Shown here one piece after another: positions 25,836-37,733 of a DNA stretch of 64,000 nucleotides. The notes under the pieces are model-generated. The model did not search any database. It was not told where the DNA came from and saw only the letters and a list, made by a program, of their open reading frames with translations. The DNA comes from Cryptomeria japonica (lineage: Eukaryota; Streptophyta; Pinopsida; Cupressales; Cupressaceae), in NCBI RefSeq assembly GCF_030272615.1, contig NC_081415.1, forward strand, positions 629,773,240 through 629,837,239. The letters run 5' to 3'. The position numbers were made by a program, and so were the translations under genes. How positions within the stretch are numbered: position 1 is the stretch's first letter; every line of letters starts with the position of its first letter.

Positions 25836-26816
25836 GTCTAATATGATAATGCTACGATAATTAGAAATGCTTCTAAAAATGCTTATTTAGATGATTTCTA
25901 TTCAAAGAGAGGCTAAATGCTTGATTAAAATGATTTAGACTAGATGCTTAGCAAAATGTCTATAAGTTTGATACTAAAGACTTGGATATGAGAATGGAGG
26001 AATGAGGGCTCTATTTATAGGAAAACAGGGCAATGGATGGTCAAGATTGGATGATCTTATCAAGGGTCAGGATTGAAAGTTATCAATCCATGTTTATAAT
26101 TATCACCAATGAAATGGTGACAATTGTCACATAAGACTGCTTGAGAGGAGATGTAAGAAGCATTAAATTCTTGAGAAGACCTCATGGTTACCTTAGAAGG
26201 TAAGGGTTAAGGTTACGCTAAGGTTATCCATTCGATAAAACTTTTACCCAAAGGATAAACTCTTGTGCAAGGGTTAAGAAGATAACCAAGGGTAAAGGCC
26301 ATCAATGCTTGATGAGACCCTTGGGTTAGATGAGGCTTGAGTTAGAGAGAAAATCTCTAATCATGCAAGAGGGTTGCGTTAACCATTAATGGTTTGCAAG
26401 ACTTTCAAGGTTAACTTGTTGGAGACATAAAGCCTTTAATGGTTTTCAAAGACTTTGAGGGTTTGAGAAGTGACTTCCCTTTGCTTAGGGATGTGACAAT
26501 ATTAAGGAGATGGGTTAGGCTAATTTAGAAGTGATTAGAAGAATCTAGAAGGGGGTTTAGAAAGGCAAGTGGGATATGTAGGAGAATGCAAGTGGATGGA
26601 GGGTAATTTTAATTAAAATAAATTACTTTATTTCAACAAAATAGAAGCAACTTGCATAAATACAAGTGGGAGATTTAAATAAATAAATTAGATTTATTTT
26701 TTTAATGACCAATTTAATTAAATGTAAATTTAATTAAAATGGGAGAAAGGGGAATTAATTAAATAAAGTAATATTAAATATTCACTTAGGAAAGTGGTCA
26801 TTTTTATACGTCTACA

Positions 26817-26832
26817 TTTTGCCCCTCTTTGA
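26817..26832 (-). promoter_or_regulatory. Polypurine tract of the gypsy element
   Basis: On the minus strand CAAAGAGGGGCAAAA ends directly before the TGTAGACG start of the 3' LTR. Confidence 0.8.
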
Positions 26833-27142
26833 AGTGACGTGTGTGCACATGTTGATTCAAAGAAAAATTGTCAGATATAATTTTTGTGTTGAGATGTCGA
26901 TATGATGATGTCATGCCCTAGATTGAATGATATTGATGATGCCCCCTCGAGAGATGAATCAAGTATTTTGAAAAAATTGTTGATTTGATAAGCATTTATT
27001 AATTAATTGCATTTTGAAATTTTGACTGTGTTGAATGCAATATATTTGATTCATCTCCCAAAAAATGATGTTCGATAAGGTTAAAAGTGAGAAAATGAGC
27101 AAAATACATGCCCCACCTACTAACCCTTTTTGACTTTTACCC

Positions 27143-27152
27143 TATAAAAAGG
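27143..27152 (+). promoter_or_regulatory. TATA-like box before the antisense PMD gene
   Basis: The sequence tataaaaagg occurs in a less AT-rich setting on the plus strand, about 1.3 kb before the PMD coding region and before the motif array. It is a candidate core promoter for the antisense transcript. Confidence 0.35.
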
Positions 27153-27389
27153 TAAAAAGTGATTTTATTCTTGTCATTTGCACATTTGTCTCCTTGTGAT
27201 TGTGACACCTTAGCTCTGACAAAAATGTTGGATTCTTATGCTTCTCACCGATTCAAGCACATTCGTCGATACCTGGAGGCTCGCCGCGTATGGTCCACCT
27301 ATAAGTTATCTCAATTTTGCCTTGTGTGTTTTTTTATTTTGTCGATTTTAGTCACGTTTTTCATTTTTTGTTTCCAATTTTGTCGGTTT

Positions 27390-27730
27390 AGCACGTAGGG
27401 TGTCTCTTGTAGTGCATACGATAAGCACTGTAGTGCGTAGGGTTTCTTAACTAGGGTAGCATCTAAGGTTTGTTTTGTAGTGCGTAGCAGGTGCAAAATA
27501 ACACATAAGTGAAACAGGGTCGTGCGTGTGGAAGTTAGAATAGCGCATTGAATAGGTTAGCGCTTAGAAGAAATATTTTAGCGTGATGGCGATGTAGGAT
27601 AGCACATTAAAGAGGATAGTGCATTAAAGTAGATAGTGCATAGAAGAAATATTTTAGCGCATAGATGGAGTAGGTTAGCGCATGTCTAGCAGCCTAGTGC
27701 GTGGAAGGACTGTTTTAGCGTGTGGGATAA
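27390..27730 (+). repeat. Array of dispersed TAGYGCRT motifs
   Basis: About fifteen variants of TAGCGCAT or TAGTGCGT are spread over 340 bases at irregular spacing of about 10-35 bases. They read in the plus direction, towards the PMD gene. The same motif in the opposite orientation fills two parts of the gypsy 5' leader. Confidence 0.75.
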
Positions 27731-27939
27731 AAAGTTGGTAGAAAATAGTTTTGGAGAATGAATTGCGGGGGGAAATAGATGAGGTAGATGGCTTAGGGGT
27801 GAATAAGTGCCTGCTGAGTGTTTTGGGATGGGTTTCAAGCCAATGTTTTGCCTACTGTGATGATGTCCGAGTCTTGATTGAGAGTCTGCCAAAATTTCTG
27901 TTGTGTATGAAGTGTCAAGTTGATTGATTGCTTTGAATG

Positions 27940-28330
27940 AGGATCTTGATTTTCTGTTGATGTGGATCTTTGATTTTTTTGCCTTGCGATTGAATTGATG
28001 TTCGATATGAGCTCCGATTCATGATTTCCGATATGGTTCCTGATATAATTCTCACGATATGGATTTTTGAGTTGCTTGCATTATGGGTCTTTGATATGAT
28101 TTCTCATTATGATGCTTACATTATGAGTCTTTGATATGATTTCTTGATATGGATTTTTATTTTGATATGGAATTTGATTGTCGATATGGATCTTTGATAT
28201 GATTTCTCGATATGATGCTTGCGTTATGAGTCTTTGATTTGATTGCTCAATATGGTGCTTGTGTTATGAGTCTTTGATTTGATTGCTCGATATGGATTTG
28301 ATTTTTGATATGGAACTTCATTTGATGCGT
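27940..28330 (+). repeat. Imperfect tandem repeat rich in TTTGATATGATTTC
   Basis: Several imperfect copies of a unit containing gagtctttgatatgatttct and atatgatgctt follow one another. Period varies from about 40 to 60 bases. Confidence 0.75.
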
Positions 28331-28474
28331 CGTTGCTTCAAGTTGATTTTGTGTTGATTGGATATATCGGATAAATGTGGGAATTAATGATGGACATTTG
28401 TTGTTTTGCAGGCACAACTTGGTGTACTTTAGTCACAAGAGCGATTTTCGCGACTGTGGTCATTGATTCCGTGA

Positions 28475-30397
28475 TTAACACAGGCCGATAGAGATGTGAT
28501 TGAGAGATGCGACTTGACTTCATTATTAGACATGCCTTGGTATATCATTAACCGGGGTTTATTGACAACTTTGGCGGAGAGGTGGCACAATGATATGAAC
28601 ACCTTCCATTTGGCTACTGGCGAGATAACAGTCACACTTGAGGATTGTTATCACATTCCGCAGATTTCTATTGTGGGGGCCTTGTTGCCGTATGAGAAGA
28701 CTGAGGAGGGTGGGATAGAGGCTCTCCATCGCATCTTCAAGGATGATCAGATTTGTGGATATGAGATCCCATGGTAGGAGTTTGTAGATCTTGATTATGC
28801 GCCTCTACTCTCTGTTCTAGTAGGTTTCATTGGTGGATTCTTGTGTCTCGATCGCAGGTCGAAGGGACTAGCTGTTGGATGGGGTTTAGTGCTAGAGGAC
28901 ATGGTTACACAGGGACGCAGGTTTGCATTGGGGTCTTGCATGTTAGCCCACCTTTATAGGGAGCTTCATCAGGTGGTGTATCTGGGATACAACAGTTTGT
29001 CAACAGGAGTGACATTATTACAAGTGTGGGCTTGGGAGCACATTCCCGTGGCGAGACCACTTGCAGATAGGGATAGGCTAGTTGGACGGGCCTATGCATA
29101 TGGGTATACAGGGATAGTTGTCCAGCGTAAGCTAGGCAAACTAGAGCACTGGCAGAGAGCATTATATGATATTGATACAGTTATCTAGAGACCGTATATG
29201 GACTGCGAGGTATGGACGGAGGATGGGATAGAGATGCCTTATGTTTATATGTCCAAATATTTGATCATGCGGACACCCTTTAATATCGAGTGATTCTTGC
29301 ATAGCCATATGTAGCAAAAGTATGGGAGACAATAGGGGATGCCATAGGGAGCTTGCTTATATTCTTGCCGAAGACAGGATGTGCCTAAGTGGGGGCCCAT
29401 AGTGGATAGCGTAGCTGTAGTAGAGGAGTATATGACATTAGCAGGCCATATCTGGGATTACAGAGCTGGGGTTATGGATGCAGGGATGACAAAGGAGTTC
29501 TTGACCTACTTTGTGGCACATGTAGTGGCATGAATATCAGATCCAACAGAGATGATATGTGCTTTTGATGATGAGGATGATGAGTAGCTAGAGAGGTGAG
29601 GGGGAGTGAGATAGAGAGATGAGGAGGGAAAAGAGGTTGGAGAGGGAGGTGGGATGATGGAGGAGGTGATGGAGGAGGTGGAGGAGGAGGTGGTTTGGGG
29701 AGAGAGAGAGGACGAGGTGGCGACAAAGGGAGGGATAGAGGACGAGATAGAAGATGAGGTGGTGACGGAGGGAGAGGAGGAGGACTACTCCTTGGTGTTG
29801 GTGGTACTGGTAGGGTAGGTGAAGTGTTAGCGGCTATGGGGGGTACAGAGCATGATAGGCAACCCACCCAGAGGAGGAGATTGGATGTTCTACCTCCACC
29901 GATGCCTCAGATAGGGACAGGCATAGGTGGGAGCACAACACAGGTACCCATTCAGATTAGGGTACCTACCCATCGACAAGACTCTCAGATTAGAGTCTTA
30001 CAGGTCATAGTGCAGCAGCTACAGGTATGGGTGCTAGCACAAAAGTGCTAGATGACATAGATTATAACAAAGCGAGATACAGAGAGAGAGTCGAGGTCGG
30101 GAAGAGGAGTTTGCAGAGAGATTGCAGAGAGCGACAGGTGGTGGTACAATGTAGGACACACTAAGGGAGATATAGTATATGAACAAGGAGGCCAAGTACT
30201 ACAAGCGGTTATATGAGGATCTAGTCTGTAGAGAGCAAAGAGCTCCTAACTATGCAACGATTTGGTCTAGTCGGAGTCAGATGAGCACAGAGAGCAGAGT
30301 TGTTATGGGGCCTTCTCGACGTGATCCACCTGAGCAAGATCCAGGAGCTGGGACATCTATTGCAAGACCATCATCCTCAAGAGAGAGTCATACCTGA
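28475..30397 (+). pseudogene. Plant mobile domain (PMD) protein, decayed, antisense to the gypsy genes
   Basis: The plus-strand frame beginning before 28496 reads as a plant mobile domain, the family of MAIN/MAIL proteins and of many transposon ORFs. Visible family stretches are LLTTLAERWHNDMNTFHLAT, GEITVTLEDCYHIPQISIVG and LLQVWAWEHIPVARP. Later a serine/acid-rich and G-rich linker (29590-29820) precedes a C-terminal helical part (NKEAKYYKRLYEDL). The main frame is kept from 28475 to about 29580 and again at 30179, with stops such as those at 28775 and 29186. The 29824-30051 part is in another frame, so at least two indels occurred in the purine-rich stretch. Position between integrase and 3' LTR, on the opposite strand, fits a Tat-lineage antisense ORF. 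Function is unknown; family members act with phosphatase-like partners in silencing. Confidence 0.82.
29590..29820 (+). repeat. Purine-rich GAG/GGAGGTGG stretch
   Basis: Long runs of gaggagg, gagagag and gaggtgg dominate the plus strand. It encodes the Glu/Gly-rich linker of the PMD pseudogene and is the likely site of frame-changing slippage. The minus-strand proline-rich frame (29472-29867) is a shadow of this composition. Confidence 0.8.
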
Positions 30398-30472
30398 GAG
30401 ACTTGTCTCTGTTGTATTGTGATCATTTTGTTGTATTTTGATAGACATGACATCCCTTGTACATTTCGACCA

Positions 30473-30491
30473 TTATATATATATATATATA
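30473..30491. repeat. TA microsatellite
   Basis: About nine TA dinucleotides follow accat directly after the PMD coding region. Confidence 0.9.
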
Positions 30492-31379
30492 TGGCACTGC
30501 TTTCTCTGATTTACATGTGATGCATTATGGATGATGATATGCATTGATATGATGTTGTGGTGATGATGTAATGCTTAGATGGTAATTCTTTTGATTTTGA
30601 TTATGATGTATGAGTGATAAAGATGAAAATATGACGATGCTTTGTGTATCTTGATTTTGTTGATGGATGATGTGAGATGTATCTTGAAAATGAGATGTAT
30701 GATAATGATATGATGCTAATGCATGATTAAAATGATATGGAACCTAATTGCAAGTGTAAAATGATATGTAGCTAATTGATCACCCTCTTTTTCTCATTGT
30801 CATTCCTGTGTAGTCACATGTCTTTTCTTTGTTTTTATTTTTCATCATTGAGCTTTTGATATGTTGGGATTTTATACAAGTATAATGGTATAATTGAACC
30901 ATAATGACCTGAGTAAAACATACATGTATTTTGATATTGCAAGATGGCACAAGCATTGAGGTATAATTAAACCAAGATGACCTGAGTGTTGCTTGCATAA
31001 AATAGACAAGATTGAACCCTTTGTATGTGCAAAGTGGAACAATGTCTTTAGTGACATGTTTCCAATCACTTCTCAAGACAAAATTTGCATAGTACAAGTG
31101 ATCGCCTCATAGACAGAAAACCAAAAAAGTATTAGACTCCCCTGCGATTTTCTCTAGCTCGATGCATCGTTGAGAAATTCAAGAGATCCAATGATTTCAA
31201 CAATTTGAAGTGAAAAATAGTCAAAACTTCATGCAAGATGTAAACAAATTATAATTCATAAAATCATCCATCATGTGTGTGTTGAAGTTGTTAATTGGAT
31301 TAGTGTTTTGTTTTCCATGGCTGATGAGCTATTGTTGACAGGGTTTTCTTAGTGTGCTATGATTCTTGTTTTCTTGTTG
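30492..31379. other. Spacer between the PMD gene and the integrase end
   Basis: No coding region is recognised. Minus-strand frames such as 30780-31097 are cysteine- and tyrosine-rich and contain a diverged internal duplication: the phrase aagatgacctgagt and its relative recur near 30900 and 30975. Confidence 0.4.
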
Positions 31380-31399
31380 TTGGAATGTTTGAAGTCAGA

Positions 31400-32599
31400 G
31401 GAACGCTACCCCTAGCTATAGATACTGATCGATGTGGATATTTACAGTGATTACCAAGCCATGGTGGGATATCTTTTTGCATCTGAAGTCAAAGCTAATG
31501 GCTACACTAATGAATATGGCATGGCTCATGTAGGTGTCCTGATGCTAGTCCTGTATTCCCAAAGTTTCGGATTGAGTTGTACATGCCAATCCTTACCTGC
31601 ATCATTTATCATCTTCTTTAGTATTTTCAATATTGTTTTATTTAATGCCTCTGCTTGACCATTCCCCTGTGAGTAGTAAGGTGTAGAGAAACGATGTTGG
31701 ATTTTGAATCACTGATATAGTTCTCACACATCCTGATTTTTGAAAGAATGCCTATTTTCTGTGATGATGGAACTGGGAATGCCATATCTGCAAATTAGAT
31801 AATTGAGAATAAATGATGCAATCTATTTTCTAGTTATTGTGGTCAGTGGGACTACTTCAATCCATTTCTTGAAATACTATGTTGCAGTGATAATGAACTT
31901 GTGTCCATTTCAAGAGGAAGGATAGATTTTTCCGACTAAATCAAGTCCCCACTGACAGAAAGGCCAAGATGTTGTAAATGGTTGCAACTCCTATGTTGGT
32001 GCATGGATAAGATTGCCATGGATTTGGCACTTAGGACATTTCTTTGCAAATTGATAAGAGTCTTTTTTCATTGTTGGCCAGTAATATCCCATTCTAAAAA
32101 AAAGTTTAGCGAGAGTAGGACCACTTGAAGGCGTGCCACAGATACCTTCATGAAGCTCGTGTAAAGAAGAGTCAGATTCATTACGATCAAGGAAACGAAG
32201 AAGAGTACCATCTAGACCTCGATGGTAAAGGGTATCGGTGGTTAAAGTATAACGGGCAGCTTGCCAGATAAAATTGTGTTTTTGATTACAAGATAAGTCA
32301 ATGGGTAGGGTATTAGTTTTAAGATATTCATAGATTGTCCCGTATAAAGGAGAGTCTGAGCCAGTTAAGGCATAGATGACGTGGGATGTAGAATTGTCAT
32401 AGGCTGGGGAAAATAATTGCTCTACCAGGAAACTGTTGCTCTGGAATTTGTAGCAGTGAAGCGATAGTAGCCATTGCATCGAATGCTTTGTTGTCCAACC
32501 TTGGTATTTGCTCGAAGGTGATATGTACAAAGTACTATTTGAAGTCATCCACCATTCTTTTGTATGGTAGTAGCTTGTCATCTTTTGTCTGATATTCAT
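31400..32599 (-). pseudogene. Gypsy integrase, decayed
   Basis: The N-terminal zinc-binding region is well preserved in 31991-32599: histidines in ELHEGICG, then MGYYWPTMKKD and CPKCQ, giving the H-H-C-C pattern. The catalytic core follows with several stops. A readable phrase there is the TENRHSF-type region; near the end HVQLNPKLWEYRT corresponds to the usual core end. The frame differs from that of the RNase H upstream, so a frameshift lies near 32540-32600. Integrase inserts the DNA copy into the genome; this one is broken. Confidence 0.85.
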
Positions 32600-32882
32600 T
32601 GTTGATCTGATTTATAACTAGTTGGGAATCTCCATAGACTTTCAGTTTTGTAGTTCTCCATTCTACAACCATTTTGATTCTTGTGACTAGGGCTTCATAC
32701 TCAACGATGTTATTGGTGCATGGAAACATAAGTCTATATGATCTTGGAATGGTGTGTCCTTCGGGGGTGATGAACAAGATTTCGACACCTGAGCCATGTT
32801 GTGTATAGGAACCGTCAAAGTAAAGGGTCCATTGTTTGGGTGTAACAGTAAGGACATCCCTGTCTGGAAATTCTACCTGCAT
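32535..32882 (-). pseudogene. Archaeal-type RNase H of the gypsy element
   Basis: This is a second RNase H located between the usual RNase H and integrase. Catalytic residues are visible: FDGS (D23), the glutamate in NNIVEYEA (E61) and GDSQL (D85). Presence of this extra domain is the accepted marker of the Tat lineage of plant Ty3/gypsy elements. It is in frame with the reverse transcriptase upstream and shows no stop over 115 codons, but the polyprotein around it is broken. Confidence 0.88.
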
Positions 32883-32960
32883 TGGTTGCTTATCTGGTAA
32901 TGGTGCTTCAACTAATTGATCTACAATTACTTGTCCTTTGATAGCCCGACACTCTGTGTA

Positions 32961-34220
32961 TTAGATATCAAACTCATTGAGAATCATGACCCATTTAGCC
33001 AGTTGGCCGATGAGAGCTGCTTTGCTGAGTAAATACTTGAGAGGATCAATTTTTGCTACCAGCTTGATTGTGTGAGCTAGCATGTAATGTTGAAACTTTT
33101 GAGAGGTGAAGACTATAGCTAAACAAGCCTTCTCAATGAATGTGTAATTTAGCTCATATCCATTTAATGTTCTGCTAATATAATATATAGCTCGTTCCTT
33201 GCCTTCTTGATCTTCTTGTGATAATAGTGCCCCTAATGATATGTTTGTTGTTGATATGTAGAGAATGAGTGGCTTCCCTTCTATTGGTGGTACTAGAACT
33301 GGTGGGTTCATTAGATATTGCTTGATTTGATAGAATGATTCTCTACACTTGGCTTCCCATCTGAATGGTATGTTCTTATGTAGCAGATGATTGAATGGTA
33401 GACTTTTATTTGCTAGTTGGATTATGAATCACTTGATTGACTGTAGCCGTCCCTATAGAGATCTAAGTTGACTAATGTTCTTGGGAGGTGGCATCTCCAT
33501 GATGGCCTGTACCTTCACTGGATCTACTTCAATTCCCTTTGCTGACACAATGTAGCCTAATAATTTTCCTGATGTCACCCCGAAGACATACTTCTTAGGA
33601 TTTAGCCTGACTTGGAAAATCTCTAATCTTTGAAATATTTTATCTAATATACCTAGATTTTCTGCTCGGGTGAATGACTTAGCCAGTAAATCATCCACAT
33701 AATCCTCCATGAAGGTATGCATCATATCATGAAAGTTTGTCGCCATTGCTCTTTGATAAGTTGCTCTAGCATTCTTCAAGCCAAAAGGCATGACATTCCA
33801 ACAATACGTTCCCCAAGGATAGGTGAACATCATTTTATCTTGATCCTCTAGAGCTATCTTGATTTGATTATATCCAGAGAAACCATCCATTAATGATAGC
33901 ATTGCATGACCTGTTGTGAGGTCTACAATTATTTCGATGCTGGGCAAAGGAAAGTCATCCTTTGGACAGACTTTATTGACATCTCTATAATTTGTGCATA
34001 TTCTGATACTTCCATCTGGTTTTGAAACTGGTACAATATTTGAAATCCATTCAATGTATTCTATAGGTCGAATGAATCTGACGTCTAATAACTTCTTTAG
34101 TTCAACTTTGACCATTAATGCTACATGCGGATTCATCTTTCTTAACTTTTGTTTGACTGGCTTAGCTCCTAGAGCAATAGATAAATGATGCAAGATTAAG
34201 TTTGGATCTATTATGGGCAT
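32961..34220 (-). pseudogene. Gypsy reverse transcriptase and RNase H
   Basis: The reverse transcriptase part (33453-34220) is open over 255 codons and shows FIRPIEYIEWISNIVPVSKP, the first catalytic aspartate in LMDGFSGY (D112), and an intact YVDD box (residues 174-177). The RNase H part (32961-33311) shows ISTTNISLGALLSQED and the typical IYYISRTLNGYELNY. Both parts are in the same frame but separated by stops near 33450-33312. The enzyme would copy RNA into DNA; it could not be made as a whole. Confidence 0.92.
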
Positions 34221-34386
34221 ATCAGCATAGGACCAAGCAAAATTGATTTGCTTTTCTTTGAAGAATTTTGATAAACTCTGGTCTTTCTTCTTCTGTCAAT
34301 GATTCTGCTAGGTGTATGTTTTTAGTTGCTTCTTCTGTACCAATATTGATTGATTGAGTGGGCTCAATCAATATGGGTGATCGCTC

Positions 34387-35019
34387 CTAATAGTGTTCAG
34401 GAAGAGTGTCAAGTCTCCCATCCTTAGGCACCTTAAAAAGGTTTTCACCCTTAGATGCGTCCTTTATTTTGACTTTTTTGTGATCTAGTGTTGCCATTGA
34501 TTGGTTTTCAGCATTAGATCCTTTATTTCTTTTATTTTTGCGATTGAGAGACTTGGCACCCTCCTGATTGTAGAAATCATTATTTTGTTCACTGGTAGAG
34601 TCTGTGGTTGACAGTACATAGGTAATGGACAATGGATTCATCATCTAGGAAAATAGGTATGTCATGGTGTTCAGGTTCATCACAGTCTATCAAATTAGAA
34701 AATACAAGTGGTAAAGAGTCATTCGGTGGGTCGAGGTCGGCTGTAGTAAGTGTCATGATAGAGGTATCATTAAGGTTGTTTGGGATATTGGTTAAGTTAA
34801 TGATATTGTCAAGGTCTTCGATGGTATCATCTTCCATGTAGACTTGCTCGTAGTGTCACTGCTCATTTTCCTTAGCTTCGTAGATATGTTGTGGACCAAA
34901 TTCAAGTAATCTAGACTCTGTGCCTTGTCCTTTTTGAGAAAGGGGTGTATGTATAACACCTTCAGGGATATCTTCGGTAACATTTGAACAAATTTCCCAT
35001 TCATAGTTATTAGAATCAT
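34387..35019 (-). pseudogene. Linker between protease and reverse transcriptase
   Basis: Two overlapping frames (34589-34837 and 34387-34644) and a third (34792-35019) carry acidic, Asn/Asp-rich sequence such as EDDTIEDLDNIINLTNIPNN. Such acidic linkers lie before the reverse transcriptase in Tat-type polyproteins. Frame changes show at least two indels. Confidence 0.6.
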
Positions 35020-35516
35020 TTTCAGAAGTAATGTTCTAGAGCCTTTCAGTGCTTTGGACAGGTATGCTGCAGGGTAAAAAGAGATCTCTAATAATTGATA
35101 CCAGTCTTGTAGTCTTTTTCAGATTATGAATCAGAGCCTGCTTGTACTCTTTTCATTTGTTCATACATTGTTTCTCCTTGGGGAGTAGTGATTTCTTTAG
35201 GAGGTGATTCTACCTTGTTTTGAATAGGTTCCTGAACATGGTGTACTTCCTCATAAGATGTTTCTTCTTTTTGAATGATTAGCTCCTCTTGTCGTTTCTC
35301 TTTTTCTCGGTGTTCTCGCTCTTTCCTTATTGTTTCTACTGCTTAGTGTAATGCCTCTTGCCATGAATCCTTGTTTTATTTCTTCTTTAATTTCCACTAA
35401 GATTTTTTATTTTTATTTTGTTTTTGCCTCGGGGGTATGTTGTGTCCATATCCTAGCCCTGTTTTGTCTCGAGAAAACTGTGAAGGAGGGTCTAGTGGTT
35501 TTGTAATGCCTTCTTG

Positions 35517-36443
35517 TCACTTGCCTATAGGTCCCTTTCCATTGTATCCCATTTGTTGCATGATTAGGAATCCTTTTCCACACTGTTGTGATGGTATGGC
35601 TACCTCCATAGTAGTAGCTTTGTCTTCTCCCTCATCTTTGTATAGCCAACTAAGGATGTCTTTCTCTTTTGATTCATGTGCTAGTGTACCCAATTGAATA
35701 AACTTGCCATCAAACTTGGTGATGGGCTGTGTTGCTTGATGTGTTGATGCAGAAGGTTGTCCATGATATTTTGGTGATGCCGGTAATTTAGATAGACACA
35801 TGGGTTTGAAAGAGTATTCCCCCATGCCTTGCTCTTTAATTTTCATCTTTTGTTTGAAATCCATTGATATAGATTTGAGCTTTTCTTGATGATGATCTAA
35901 TGCTGAGGAAGTTTGAGCTTCCCTGTTATGTGGAACCAAGCTATCTTGAGCTACCCCCATAGCATTGTAATGTTGAAAGGGGTTATTGTCAGCTGAGATG
36001 GAAATCTCTTGTCCATTATAAGGGAATTTGATACACTGATGGTAGGTTGAAGGTACTGCTTGCATTTCATGTATCCAAGGATGACCCAATAAAATATTGT
36101 ATGTTAAGTCTATGTCTAAGACTTGGCACATAGTGTCCCCTTGTATCGGTCCTACCTAAATAGGTAGTAGCACTATTCCCTTGGATGAAATTTCTTCATC
36201 ATCATATGCCTTGATGGTGATCTTTTTGTGTGGATCAATAGACTATTTAGAGAAGCCTAATGCATATATAAGTTTTAAAGTATAGATATTGAGACCAACT
36301 CCTCCATCTATTAATACTCTTTTAACTTGATGTTTGTAGACTAAGACTTCAATATGAAGGGAAGTATTATGTGGATGACTCAAAGAGATATTATCATGTT
36401 CGGAAAAGGTGATATTATGAGGCCCTATCATATGAGCCACCAT
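35517..36443 (-). pseudogene. Gypsy protease with a G-patch-like motif
   Basis: The frame 36243-36443 contains the retropepsin motif as VLIDGGVGLNI, with D-G-G where D-S-G or D-T-G is usual. In the same frame, 35517-36131 continues with YNILLGHPWIHEM, the second conserved part of the protease. It then continues as a linker and ends in a glycine-rich stretch (QMGYNGKGPIGK) followed after a stop by KTGLGYG. These resemble a G-patch, an RNA-binding motif known from some retroviral proteases. One stop lies near 36160. Confidence 0.75.
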
Positions 36444-37733
36444 GGCTTGAAATTGTCAATATCCAGATCTTGAGGCACATTTGTTTCAACTAGTGCTTGT
36501 TACAAGATGTCCTTATGTTTCAGCAAAAGTTTGAGTAACTCAAGTATGGATATCTGAGTAGGAGTTCTCCACAGTTGACTTACCAAATCATATTGAGTCT
36601 TGGGGATAGTGGTTGATGTTGATGTATGCCCTTTCAAGACATATTTTTGAGCTCTGGTTGTCACATTGATTGATGTATGATCTTGTATGTCTTTGATCTT
36701 TATGACATTTATCTGATTATCCTTTGTTGATATGTGATTGATAGTGTTGTTGTATAGATGATTTATGTGAGCTCCCCATGTATCATTTGATGTTGAAGCT
36801 CCTTCCTTGTTTTAATTTGGAAATGTGGATGACTCAAAGAGATTTTATCATGTTTGGAAAAGGTGGGATTATGAGGCCTTGTCATATGAGCTACCATGGC
36901 TTGAAATTTGTCAATATCCAAATCTTGAGGCACATTTGTTTCAATTAGTGCTTGTTACAAGATGTCCTTATGTTTTGGCAAAAGTTTGAGTAACTCAAGT
37001 ATGGATATCTGAGTAGGAGTTCCCTGCAGTTGACTTACCAAATCATATTGAGTCTTGGGGATAGTGGTTGATGTTGATGTATGCCCTTTCAAGACATATT
37101 TTTTAGCTCTGGTTGTCACTTTTATTGATGTATGATCTTGTATGTCTTTGATCTTTATGATATTTATTTGATTATCCTTTGTTGATATGTGATTGATAGT
37201 GTTGTTGTATAGATGATTTATGCGAGCTCCCCATGTATCATTTGATGATGAAGCTCCTTCCTTGTTTTAATTTGGAAATGTGGATGACTCAAAGAGATAT
37301 TATCATGTTCAGAAAAGGTGAGATTATGAGGCCTTGTCATATATGCCACCATGGCTTGAAATTTGTCAATATCTAGATCTTGAGGCACATTTGTTTCAAC
37401 TAGTGCTTGTTACAAGATGTCCTTATGTTTTGGCAAAAGTTTGAGTAACTCAAGTATGGATATCTGAGTAGGAGTTCTCCGCAGTTGACTTACCAAATCA
37501 TATTGAGTCTTGGGGATAGTGTTTGATGTTGATGTATGCCCTTTCAAGACATATTTTTGAGCTCTGGTTGTCACATTGATTGATGTATGATCTTGTATGT
37601 CTTTGATCTTTATGACATTTATCTGATTATCCTTTGTTGATATGTGATTGATAGTGTTGTTGTATAGATGATTTATGCGAGCTCCCCGTGTATCATTTGA
37701 TGATGAAGCTCCTTCCTTGTTTTAATTTGGAAA
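36371..37733 (-). repeat. Tandem triplication of a 454-bp unit in gag-pol
   Basis: Three head-to-tail copies start with gtggatgactcaaagagat at 36371, 36825 and 37280, giving periods of 454 and 455 bases. They end with ccttccttgttttaatttgg. Copies differ by scattered substitutions. An ancestral element would have one copy; the unit spans part of the gag-protease junction, so the triplication disrupts the polyprotein. Confidence 0.92.

Larger units (their letters stand above)
17939..26816 (-). repeat. 3' LTR of the gypsy element, interrupted by copia
   Basis: The LTR parts are 17939-18287 and 25836-26816, about 1.33 kb together. They match the 5' LTR at 48855-50311 closely, but lack a segment of about 125 bases seen at about 50145-50265. 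The continuity tatacta / gtctaatatgataat across the insertion is confirmed by the unbroken copy near 49197. Confidence 0.88.
26833..28474 (+). other. Leader of the antisense PMD gene inside the gypsy element
   Basis: This non-coding stretch lies between the purine tract and the plus-strand PMD gene. It holds an array of TAGCGCAT-like motifs (27390-27730) and a T-rich repeat (27940-28330), listed separately. A likely transcript from the antisense direction would carry it as a 5' leader. No convincing promoter is fixed, though a TATAAAAAGG lies at about 27143. Confidence 0.5.

Noticed and set aside
29472-29867. Proline-rich minus-strand frame of 131 codons
   Set aside because: It is a composition shadow of the purine-rich linker in the PMD pseudogene.
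36371-37733. CRISPR-like spaced repeats
   Set aside because: The units are 454-bp tandem copies without spacers in a plant retroelement.
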